This document shows positions 16,114 to 22,845 of a stretch of 28,878 bases of DNA, in pieces. Each line of letters opens with the position of its first letter. Positions within the stretch are counted from its first letter, which is position 1. The stretch is from Cloacibacterium sp046296655 (lineage in GTDB: Bacteria; Bacteroidota; Bacteroidia; Flavobacteriales; Weeksellaceae). The stretch is taken from the NCBI GenBank assembly GCA_046296655.1, contig JBKBLE010000028.1, positions 1-28,878 on the forward strand, written 5' to 3'. Below the pieces are notes generated by a model that did not search any database, had not been told where the DNA came from, and was given only the letters and a program-made list of their open reading frames with translations. The position numbers were made by a program, and so were the translations under genes.

Positions 16114-16941
16114 TCATTCAAACTGTATATACACCTTATCACCCACTTTTAAGCCAAAAAGCGAATTGGCGCCATTGTTTTTTGTGCCTTTATAAATGGT
16201 GATTTCTAATAAATCTTGACCATTAAAAAGAGCAGAAGCTTTGCCATGGTATTCGTTTTCTTTTTCCCAATCTGTCACGATGTCTGTGTATTTACGGTTG
16301 ATGTTTTTCAGTAAAATATTTCGAATGTTAATCTCAAAATTGTTGAAATTCGCCATTGTTTTATCAAAAATTAATTTGCTGATATTGGTTACGCAATTCC
16401 CGAAATTATCAATGTACATCACCTCGCCAATCAGCATTTTTTCAGGTTCATTAAAATAAGGTTTTGTAAAAGTAGTACACTTGTATTGCTTAATTTTTCT
16501 GCCGATAAGTTCTGGCAAACCACCTTTGGTCAAATGTGCTGCGACGGGAACGAAAATATCTACACTCGCAAATTTCACTTCGTCGTCAAAACGATTATTG
16601 ATGGTGATTTCGTAAATGGCTTCTGGTTTTTGGTCAAAAAAAGTGAGACTCATCAATCCATTGTCCGCAGTAATGAAATATTGCCCATCCATTTTTACCA
16701 AAAGATTTTTTCGGTCTTTGTGAAAAAAACTGTCCACGGAAACAATATGTACACTCTCTTTAGGGAAATGCGCGTAAGCATTTCTAAGAATATAGGCGGT
16801 TTGTATTAAATTATATGCTCCAATTTCATGGGTAATATCAATAATTCTAGCATCGGGATTAAGCTGGAGAATGCTGCCTTTAATGGCTGAAACTCTGTGG
16901 TCTAGATTTCCATAATCTGATGTAAGGGTAATTATTGGCAT
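16114..16941 (-). CDS. SAM hydrolase/SAM-dependent halogenase family protein (DUF62)
   Basis: The protein has 275 residues from the chosen start. The N-terminus MPIITLTSDYGNLDHRVSAI and 'HIVSVDSFFHKDRKNLLVKM' with 'GQYFITADNGLMSL' are signatures of the DUF62 family. Most characterised bacterial and archaeal members are S-adenosyl-L-methionine hydroxide adenosyltransferases that split SAM into adenosine and methionine; a few are chlorinases or fluorinases. The C-terminal beta domain holds 'MYIDNFGNCVTNI'. Its role in the cell is not settled. A longer version from a TTG at 16968 would begin inside the -7 box (16966-16973), so the ATG at 16941 is preferred. Confidence 0.87.
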   Translation of the reverse strand: MPIITLTSDYGNLDHRVSAIKGSILQLNPDARIIDITHEIGAYNLIQTAYILRNAYAHFPKESVHIVSVDSFFHKDRKNLLVKMDGQYFITADNGLMSLTFFDQKPEAIYEITINNRFDDEVKFASVDIFVPVAAHLTKGGLPELIGRKIKQYKCTTFTKPYFNEPEKMLIGEVMYIDNFGNCVTNISKLIFDKTMANFNNFEINIRNILLKNINRKYTDIVTDWEKENEYHGKASALFNGQDLLEITIYKGTKNNGANSLFGLKVGDKVYIQFE

Positions 16942-16955
16942 TTTTAATAGTAAAA

Positions 16956-16986
16956 TTTGAAAAAACAAAGATATTGCTTATTTTTG
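16956..16986 (+). promoter_or_regulatory. Promoter of phoH (TTTG-N19-TATTTTTG)
   Basis: TTTG at 16956-16959 and TATTTTTG at 16979-16986 are separated by exactly 19 bp, a full match to the Bacteroidota -33/-7 promoter. It interlocks with the promoter of the opposite gene. Confidence 0.8.
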
Positions 16987-16996
16987 GTAAGATAAA
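16966..16996 (-). promoter_or_regulatory. Promoter of the DUF62 gene
   Basis: Read on the minus strand, TTTA (16993-16996) lies 19 bp before TATCTTTG (16966-16973), a near-perfect Bacteroidota promoter. The predicted transcript start is about 20 bp before the chosen ATG. Confidence 0.7.
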
Positions 16997-17017
16997 ATTT
17001 TTAAAAATATAAACAAT

Positions 17018-17977
17018 TTGTACGAAATCACTTACGAACTCACAGGAATAGACACTAAAACGTTTTATGGTGTTAACAATCAATATTTTAATTTATTGAA
17101 ATCTTCTTTTCCTACGCTGAAAATCACGGGGAGAGATAATTTTATTTTTGCAATGGGTAATCAAGAAACGCTAGATGTACTCCAGCAGAAATTAGATGAT
17201 ATTGTGAGTTATATTTCCACCAATAATTCTATTGGACTTAAAGATTTAGAAAATATTCTCAAAATAAAAAGTGAGGAAGAAAAACAATTGGTTTTTGACC
17301 AAGATATCATTGTAAAGGGTGTAAATGGTAAAGTCATCAAAGCCAAAACCACCAACCTTAAAAAATTGGTCAAAGAAAGTGAAAAGAAAGACATGGTTTT
17401 TGCCATCGGTCCTGCAGGAACAGGGAAAACTTATACCAGTGTAGCATTGGCAGTGAGAGCATTGAGAGATAAAGAAGTCAAAAGAATTATTTTAACCAGA
17501 CCTGCAGTAGAAGCGGGAGAGAGTTTAGGATTTTTACCTGGCGACTTGAAAGAAAAACTCGATCCTTATTTACAACCGTTGTATGATGCGTTGAGAGATA
17601 TGATTCCTCACGAAAAATTAGAAGGTTTTATCGAGCGCAAAGTGATAGAAGTAGCGCCTTTGGCATTTATGCGGGGCAGAACGCTGGATGAAGCCTTTGT
17701 TATTCTGGATGAAGCTCAAAATACAACGCACTCCCAGATGAAAATGTTCTTAACCAGAATGGGAATGAATGCTAAATTCATTATCACTGGAGATCCAAGT
17801 CAGGTAGATTTACCACCAAAACAACATTCTGGACTAAAAGAAGCGATGAGAATTCTAAAAGGAGTTCATGAAATAGGTTTTGTGCATCTTACCGAAGAAG
17901 ATGTGGTAAGACACCCTGTAGTGAAGAAAATTATCTTGGCTTACAACGCCGAAGAAAAAAGACAAAGAGAAGAGTAA
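17018..17977 (+). CDS. phoH: PhoH family ATPase/RNA-associated protein
   Basis: This 319-residue protein carries a P-loop in 'FAIGPAGTGKTYTSVALAV' (about 131-149) and Walker B in 'FVILDEAQNTT'. The PhoH core continues with 'RPAVEAGESLGFLPGDLKEK', 'QMKMFLTRMGMNAKFIITGD' and 'DLPPKQHSGLKEA', all strongly conserved. An N-terminal KH-like RNA-binding region precedes the ATPase. PhoH/YbeZ proteins bind and hydrolyse ATP and are linked to ribosome maturation through YbeY; the exact activity is unsettled. The start codon is TTG, supported by a 26-nt distance from the predicted transcript start and by the fit of MYEITYELTGIDTKTFYGVN to family N-termini. Confidence 0.93.
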   Translation: MYEITYELTGIDTKTFYGVNNQYFNLLKSSFPTLKITGRDNFIFAMGNQETLDVLQQKLDDIVSYISTNNSIGLKDLENILKIKSEEEKQLVFDQDIIVKGVNGKVIKAKTTNLKKLVKESEKKDMVFAIGPAGTGKTYTSVALAVRALRDKEVKRIILTRPAVEAGESLGFLPGDLKEKLDPYLQPLYDALRDMIPHEKLEGFIERKVIEVAPLAFMRGRTLDEAFVILDEAQNTTHSQMKMFLTRMGMNAKFIITGDPSQVDLPPKQHSGLKEAMRILKGVHEIGFVHLTEEDVVRHPVVKKIILAYNAEEKRQREE

Positions 17978-17980
17978 ACT

Positions 17981-18016
17981 AAAAAATCCTGAGAATATTT
18001 TTTCTCAGGATTTTTT
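17981..18016. terminator. Bidirectional terminator between phoH and ffh
   Basis: A perfect 15-bp stem (AAAAAATCCTGAGAA at 17981-17995 with TTCTCAGGATTTTTT at 18002-18016) has a 6-nt loop and A/T tracts on both sides. It serves both convergent genes. Confidence 0.93.
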
Positions 18017-18034
18017 ATATAAATATTTTTAAGA

Positions 18035-19402
18035 CTATTTTCCGAACAGGTTGCCTCCCATTCCTGGCATTTTAGGCATTCCTTTGCTCAGCATCTGCAT
18101 GAGTTGTTTTCCTTGAGGACCTTGCATCATCTTCATCATTTTGCTCATCTGTTCGAATTGTTTCATCAGTGCATTTACATCTTCTAATTTTCTTCCCGAA
18201 CCTTTAGCAATTCTTTTTTTACGCTTCATATCAATCACAGAAGGTTTTCTCCTTTCTTCTGGAGTCATAGAATAAATAATGGCTTCTATGTGTTTGAAAG
18301 CGTCATCATTAATGTCTACATCTTTTATGGCTTTTCCTACACCTGGTAACATTCCCATTAAGTCTTTCATGTTACCCATTTTTTTAATTTGCTGAATTTG
18401 TTTTAAGAAATCATCAAAACCAAATTCATTTTTGGCAATTTTTTTATGAAGTTTTTTAGCTTCTTCTTCGTCAAATTGTTCTTGAGCTCTTTCTACCAAA
18501 GACACTACGTCTCCCATTCCTAGGATTCTGTCTGCCATTCTTTCTGGGTAGAACAGGTCTAGAGCTTCCATTTTTTCGCCAGTAGAAATAAACTTAATCG
18601 GTTTGTTAACTACCGAACGAACAGTAAGCGCAGCACCACCTCTGGTATCACCATCTAATTTGGTTAGAACTACACCGTTGTAATCTAAAACATGGTTAAA
18701 GGCAAGAGCTGTATTTACGGCATCTTGTCCCGTCATCGCATCTACTACGAAAAGAGTTTCTGTAGGTTTTACGGCTTGGTGAACGTTTCTGATTTCGTTC
18801 ATCATGGCTTCGTCTATGGCAAGACGACCCGCAGTATCTATAATCACTACATCATGCTTGTTTTCTTTAGCAAACTGAATAGCGTTTTGAGAAATTTCTA
18901 CAGGATTTTTATTTTCGATTTCTTTGTAAATGGTTACGCCTACTTGGTCTGCAAGAACCGTTAACTGGTCTATTGCAGCAGGTCTGTAAACGTCACAAGC
19001 AACCAATAAAGGGTTTTTGCTTCTTTTTTGTTTTAAATAGTTGGCGAGTTTTCCAGAAAAAGTAGTTTTACCAGAACCTTGTAAACCAGCAATTAAAATA
19101 ATAGTAGGCTTGTCAGAAAGATTGATGCCTTCTTGAGTTGTCCCCATCAATTCTACCAATTCATCATGTACAATCTTGGTCATCAATTGCCCTGGAGTAA
19201 TAGACGTAAGCACGTTTTGTCCCAGTGCTTTGTCTTGAACTCTTTTGGTAAGGTCTTTGGCTACTTTGTAATTAACATCGGCATCTACTAGAGCACGGCG
19301 AATTTCTTTTACCGTCTCTGCTACGTTAATTTCTGTAATTTTTCCGCGGCCTCGAATGTTTTGTAAGGCTTTATCTAGCTTGTCCTGAAGACTATTAAAC
19401 AT
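18035..19402 (-). CDS. ffh: Signal recognition particle protein Ffh
   Basis: This 455-residue SRP54-type GTPase binds signal sequences of nascent membrane proteins and, with 4.5S RNA and FtsY, delivers ribosomes to the Sec translocon. The order is an N-terminal helical domain, the G domain (P-loop 'GLQGSGKTTFSGKLA', 'DTAGRLAIDE', 'TKLDGDTRGGAAL'), and a methionine-rich M domain. The M domain carries 'KDLMGMLPGVGK', the RNA-binding 'RKKRIAKGSGR', and a Met/Gly-rich tail. The start at 19402 is normal for the family (MFNSLQDKLDKAL). A -7 box lies at 19426-19433. Confidence 0.97.
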   Translation of the reverse strand: MFNSLQDKLDKALQNIRGRGKITEINVAETVKEIRRALVDADVNYKVAKDLTKRVQDKALGQNVLTSITPGQLMTKIVHDELVELMGTTQEGINLSDKPTIILIAGLQGSGKTTFSGKLANYLKQKRSKNPLLVACDVYRPAAIDQLTVLADQVGVTIYKEIENKNPVEISQNAIQFAKENKHDVVIIDTAGRLAIDEAMMNEIRNVHQAVKPTETLFVVDAMTGQDAVNTALAFNHVLDYNGVVLTKLDGDTRGGAALTVRSVVNKPIKFISTGEKMEALDLFYPERMADRILGMGDVVSLVERAQEQFDEEEAKKLHKKIAKNEFGFDDFLKQIQQIKKMGNMKDLMGMLPGVGKAIKDVDINDDAFKHIEAIIYSMTPEERRKPSVIDMKRKKRIAKGSGRKLEDVNALMKQFEQMSKMMKMMQGPQGKQLMQMLSKGMPKMPGMGGNLFGK

Positions 19403-19425
19403 AGTGAATGATTTTTTAAGATGTG

Positions 19426-19433
19426 CAAAAATA
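19426..19433 (-). promoter_or_regulatory. -7 box before ffh
   Basis: Read on the minus strand, TATTTTTG fits TAnnTTTG and lies 23 bp before the ffh ATG. A -33 element is not obvious. Confidence 0.5.
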
Positions 19434-19554
19434 AGGAATTTTGTTGACTTGTTTCTCTAACTCCTAAAAGATTTGTAAACCAATAGAATAAAATGTATTG
19501 ATTTTTACCTTTTGAAAAATCTAAATCAAGAGAAATACGTTTTTTAAAAAGAAA

Positions 19555-19588
19555 AACAAAAAAAAGCGACTTCCTAAGAAGTCGCTTT
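19555..19588 (-). terminator. Terminator of the small cold-shock gene
   Basis: AAAGCGACTTC (19563-19573) pairs perfectly with GAAGTCGCTTT (19578-19588) around a CTAA loop. On the minus strand it runs into a long T-tract. Confidence 0.88.
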
Positions 19589-19614
19589 CGTGTATATAGA
19601 ATACCAAAAAGAGA

Positions 19615-19809
19615 TTATGCTAATTTTACTTGAATAGTGTTTAATCCTTTTTGTCCTTGTGTTACTTGGTACACAACTTTGTCATTTTCTTTAATTGTTC
19701 TAGTGCTTAAACCAGAAGAATGTACAAAAATGTCATCTCCTCCGTTGTTGGGAGTAATAAATCCGAAACCTTTTGTTTCGTTGTAAAATTTTACGGTGCC
19801 TTCTTGCAT
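19615..19809 (-). CDS. Cold-shock protein (CspA family)
   Basis: This 64-residue single cold-shock domain binds single-stranded RNA/DNA and melts RNA structure. RNP1 is KGFGFI within 'ETKGFGFITPNN', and RNP2 is DIFVH within 'GDDIFVHSSGL'. The length is normal for CspA-type proteins. It lies 160 bp downstream of a second cold-shock-domain gene on the same strand and has a strong terminator. The space between the two genes has no perfect -7 box. The closest is CACCTTTG near 19952-19959 (minus strand), so it may be co-transcribed with its neighbour. Confidence 0.95.
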   Translation of the reverse strand: MQEGTVKFYNETKGFGFITPNNGGDDIFVHSSGLSTRTIKENDKVVYQVTQGQKGLNTIQVKLA

Positions 19810-19969
19810 AGTAATGGGTTTTAAATAGACATTTTTTACAATGCCTTGGTTAATGGATTAAGAAGCAGTAAACCTAAGTTTCATATTTCTTAACGGGTAA
19901 TAGCGTTTTGCGCAATGTATGGAGTAAAGAGAAATAGTTTTGAAACAGTATTCCAAAGGTGATTTCTCG

Positions 19970-20398
19970 TTATTTGACCAATTCAATGTTGATTGCCGAA
20001 AATCCTTTAGCAGATCTTTCTTTCTCGAAAGATACTTTGTGCCCTTTTTTCAGGATTTCTCTTGCATTATTTTGGTGGAAAAATACATTTTCTTTTGAGC
20101 GGTTTTCGGTGATAAAACCGTAACCTTTTTCGCTTAAGAAAGTGATGTTTCCAGACTTTCTAGTTTCTTCTTCAGGAATAGGAGCAGCTCCTAATTGAAT
20201 ATCGTCTAGAGAAACCTCTTGTCTTTTTTCTGGCGGAGTAGTTGTAATTCTTCCGAACTCATCTACATAGGAAAACATATCTTCTAGTTCTTTTCCTTTG
20301 TTGTTGTTCGCTTTACGCTCTTCACGGCGCTGTGCTTTTTCTTTTTGTTTTTGAATTTTTTTCTTAAAGTTTTCTTTTTTTGAGAAAGAATCTGCCAT
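19970..20398 (-). CDS. Cold-shock-domain protein with basic N-terminal extension
   Basis: This 142-residue protein has two parts. Residues 1-38 are highly basic and probably helical (KKKIQKQKEKAQRREERKAN), suited to RNA binding. A linker with 'FSYVDEFGRITTTPPEK' follows. The C-terminal domain (about 80-142) is a cold-shock fold with RNP1 KGYGFI and RNP2 NVFFH. Proteins of this layout are common in Bacteroidota and are often found by DEAD-box RNA helicase genes, though none is in the window. Its nearest upstream -7 box is about 290 bp away, which implies a long leader. Confidence 0.88.
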   Translation of the reverse strand: MADSFSKKENFKKKIQKQKEKAQRREERKANNNKGKELEDMFSYVDEFGRITTTPPEKRQEVSLDDIQLGAAPIPEEETRKSGNITFLSEKGYGFITENRSKENVFFHQNNAREILKKGHKVSFEKERSAKGFSAINIELVK

Positions 20399-20692
20399 AA
20401 ATAATGTTCTGTTTGTTTTTTAATGAATGATGAAACCAATGAATATTGGTGTATTGCGTGCTATAAGAAATCTACTGTGTTAATAAACAGAGCGCTTATA
20501 TCATAAGGGTCAGGGGAACTTCGTCCAGGTTATTTTGCCTTGTTTTGCTTTCAGGGTTATGTGCATCTGTGAGGTGTTATTCTAAAAAGGGACGCTGAAA
20601 AAGCAAAAACTGAAAAAGAAATAAAAAAATATTCTATACTGTAACAGATAGCAAAGGCAGTAACCTATTTTATAAATTATTCTACAAAGGTA
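20399..20692 (-). promoter_or_regulatory. Probable long 5' leader and promoter of the cold-shock-domain gene
   Basis: Read on the minus strand, TACCTTTG (20685-20692) is the only TAnnTTTG box found between this gene and the next. A transcript starting there would have a leader of about 280 nt. The leader is more GC-rich than its surroundings, holds a small CCAAT-ATTC-ATTGG hairpin near its 3' end, and contains an 18-codon frame (20566-20510). Long structured leaders are known from cspA mRNAs of other bacteria; that this one works likewise is inference. Confidence 0.45.
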
Positions 20693-20760
20693 CACTAAAT
20701 AAATGACGTGACCTAATGATGAGTTTTTGGGGGAGGATTTCACTATGATTAAGGTTGGGG

Positions 20761-20854
20761 TTGAATCAAGTGGCAGTCAAAGTGCAGTTTTGTTCGGAAA
20801 AAGTACCGTTTTTCCGAAGCTGATTCGAACTTGATTCGAACAAGACTCGAAGGA
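20761..20854. promoter_or_regulatory. Structured element: perfect hairpin plus 11-bp direct repeats
   Basis: TTCGGAAAAA (20793-20802) pairs with TTTTTCCGAA (20809-20818) around GTACCG. Directly after it, GATTCGAACTT (20822), GATTCGAACAA (20833) and GACTCGAAGGA (20844) form three 11-bp repeats. Including the hairpin end, CGAA recurs at 20815, 20826, 20837 and 20848, exactly one helical turn apart. GAATCAAG (20763-20770) can pair with CTTGATTC (20830-20837) to enclose the hairpin. The element lies between two divergent genes. I see no gene in 20399-20975. Confidence 0.75.
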
Positions 20855-20975
20855 AAGTGGAAAAAAGGAACACATAGTTAACAAATTAATTTGCTGAAGT
20901 TAAAATGTAAATTTTATAAAAAAAAGGTAAAATTTTTTTCTTTTTTTCGTTTATATAGTATAGAAAAAATTTTTT

Positions 20976-21395
20976 ATGAGTGAACTAATTAATAATCTTA
21001 AAAAAGAGTACAAGGAAAGACAAGAAAAACTTATTTATTACTTAATGGCATTAGATGTTTCTTCAATTGGATGTGCAATATATAATGGTAAAAACGATGA
21101 ATTAAATTATGCTCAGATTTTTGTTTTTATTGCGATATTGTGTTGGGCAATAAGTATTTTGAATGCATTTAAATTCATTAAAAAATACCTAAATGCTATA
21201 TATGATAATATTTCATTTCTTGAATTGGAAAAAGTTAATAACATTGAAATCTGGAAAGAAGAGTTTGAAAAAATAATTAAAGAAAAGTATAAAATTACAG
21301 GAACTTTTTTTGAAAATATATGGTTGCATTTTGTTGCTGGATCAATCTCATATTTTTTGTATCATCTATTAAATCTTTATTTAAATAGTGTTTAG
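20976..21395 (+). CDS. Small membrane protein of unknown function
   Basis: I do not recognise this 139-residue protein. A basic amphipathic N-terminus (NNLKKEYKERQEK) precedes two close membrane helices: roughly residues 20-34, and 'QIFVFIAILCWAISILNAFKFI' at about 48-69. A charged soluble stretch 'LELEKVNNIEIWKEEFEKIIKEKY' follows, then a third helix near the C-terminus ('LHFVAGSISYFLYHLLNLYL'). The layout, with a charged loop between helices, resembles small effector-like or sensor membrane proteins, but that is not evidence of function. Base composition is very AT-rich compared with the neighbouring transporter, which may indicate acquisition. No clear promoter box is seen upstream. Confidence 0.6.
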   Translation: MSELINNLKKEYKERQEKLIYYLMALDVSSIGCAIYNGKNDELNYAQIFVFIAILCWAISILNAFKFIKKYLNAIYDNISFLELEKVNNIEIWKEEFEKIIKEKYKITGTFFENIWLHFVAGSISYFLYHLLNLYLNSV

Positions 21396-21443
21396 AATAC
21401 TTTTTAATTCCCAAAATAATTTCCCCACCTACTTGATCTGCTG

Positions 21444-21451
21444 TATCTTTG
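21444..21451 (+). promoter_or_regulatory. -7 box before the SBF-like transporter
   Basis: TATCTTTG fits TAnnTTTG and lies 15 bp before the TTG start, so the predicted leader is very short. Confidence 0.55.
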
Positions 21452-21466
21452 TAGAAAATACTGAAA

Positions 21467-22447
21467 TTGAATCTTAGAAAATTAGCCGATAAACAGAATG
21501 TTTTCTTGTTGCTTTTACTGATAATGGTTTTAGCAGGAAAACTCATTCCTTACCAAAAATCTTATAACAGAATTTTTAACTTAGAACAATTCATCGATTG
21601 GGGAATTGCGGGGATTTTCCTTTTATATGGGCTAAAACTCAACCTGAAAGATGTTCTGAAAGATGTTTCCAATTGGAAGTTGCATCTTTTGGTTCAAGCG
21701 GGAACTTTCATTCTTTTTCCAGCATTGGTATTGGTTTTTTATCCAATTTTTAAAGATTCGCCATACTTCCAAAGTTGGCTTTCCGTATATTTTTTAGCGT
21801 GTTTGCCTTCTACCGTTTCTTCATCGGTAGTGATGGTGTCTATTGCCAAAGGAAATGTGACTTCTGCTATTTTTAATGCCTCTATTTCTGGACTTATTGG
21901 CATTGTAATGACGCCTTTGTTGATGGGGTTTTTCTTAAATGCTCAAGCTGCCGAAAGCCATCAGTCTGAAATAATCCAACAATTATTACTCAAAGTTTTT
22001 TTGCCGATAATCTTGGGAATTCTGCTCAACCCGATTTTTAAAAATTGGGTAACGAAATACAGTAAAATCATTGCAGAATTTGACCGTCTCATTATTTTAC
22101 TCATCGTTTACGAAAGTTTTTCTAAAGCATTTATCGAGAACATTTTTTCTACAGTTCCTTCACTGGTTTTTGTAGTGATTACACTTGCGGCAGTAGCGTT
22201 GTTTTTTATTGTATATGAGATTTTAAAACGCATTTCGCACCAATTGGGTTTCAGCAGAGAAGATACTATTACCACTACTTTTTGTGGTTCTAAAAAATCT
22301 TTGGTTCATGGCAGTTTATTTGTGATGATACTAGGGATTCCCGAAGAACAAAAAGTTCTTTTCCTATTGCCGATTATGATTTACCACAGTTTCCAATTAT
22401 TCTATGTAAGCGCTCTCGCCAATAAAATCGCAAAAAGCAAAATTTAA
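21467..22447 (+). CDS. SBF-like (bile acid:sodium symporter superfamily) transporter
   Basis: This 326-residue integral membrane protein has about ten helices. Family features are 'FIDWGIAGIFLLYGLKLNLKDV' (helix 2, where SBF-like proteins carry an F.LYGL motif), 'LACLPSTVSSSVVMVSIAKGNVTSAIFNA' (the conserved unwound-helix region with the sodium site), and 'TTTFCGSKKSLVHGSLFVMI' in the second half. It fits the SBF_like branch (PF13593) rather than classic bile acid carriers; substrates in that branch are poorly known. The start is TTG; no ATG lies nearer, and the chosen start keeps the first helix complete. Confidence 0.86.
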   Translation: MNLRKLADKQNVFLLLLLIMVLAGKLIPYQKSYNRIFNLEQFIDWGIAGIFLLYGLKLNLKDVLKDVSNWKLHLLVQAGTFILFPALVLVFYPIFKDSPYFQSWLSVYFLACLPSTVSSSVVMVSIAKGNVTSAIFNASISGLIGIVMTPLLMGFFLNAQAAESHQSEIIQQLLLKVFLPIILGILLNPIFKNWVTKYSKIIAEFDRLIILLIVYESFSKAFIENIFSTVPSLVFVVITLAAVALFFIVYEILKRISHQLGFSREDTITTTFCGSKKSLVHGSLFVMILGIPEEQKVLFLLPIMIYHSFQLFYVSALANKIAKSKI

Positions 22448-22845
22448 AAATAAAATTTATAGACCAATTAAAATTTCAAGATTTTAATCTTAACTAAAAA
22501 CACTCTTTAAATCTGGTTTCTGAATTAATCGAAAAATAAACGAGGTCAAAATTTTATGTTTTTGAAAACTATTTTCTAAAAAAAAGAGTTGTGCAACAGT
22601 TACCGCTGTTACAGGCTGGCGTTCTTGTTGTCCGTGGCTGAAACCCTTGTCCTTATTGAGTTTTGCAACCAATTGTCCGAATGTTTTTGTGTCGGTTTGT
22701 GGGTTGGCGTTTTTAAAATTTTTAGAAGGGAAGGGGATTTTTAATTTTTTCTTTTCAGCGTGGGACAGGCATACTCTTTGGCAAGCTTTGGCTTGTGTGT
22801 CGGCTTGCGGGGCTTGCCAATGTGTATGACTGTGAAGCGTGGGCA
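22448..22845. other. Intergenic region with the left end module of the defence island
   Basis: From 22448 to 22585 the sequence is AT-rich and featureless. From 22586 on, GC content rises and the left terminal repeat begins. A 9-bp inverted repeat (TTGGCAAGC at 22778-22786, GCTTGCCAA at 22812-22820) around a 25-nt loop lies near the end of mod and may act as its terminator. The word TTGTGTGTCGG (22793-22803) recurs at 28498-28508 near the other end of the island. A 118-codon minus-strand frame (22490-22846) whose ATG overlaps the mod stop is open here, but it has no recognisable domain and crosses the terminal repeat. Confidence 0.6.
22586..22610 (+). repeat. Left terminal inverted repeat of the restriction-modification island
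   Basis: GAGTTGTGCAACAGTTACCG and the next 5 bases match the reverse complement of 28671-28695 at 20 of 25 positions; the outer 11 bp (GAGTTGTGCAA) are identical. Confidence 0.7.

Noticed and set aside
20822..20841. GATTCGAAC repeats as a possible tRNA T-arm (GTTCGAATC-like), suggesting a tRNA or an attachment site.
   Set aside because: No acceptor, D or anticodon arms can be built around it; the 11-bp periodicity explains the words better.
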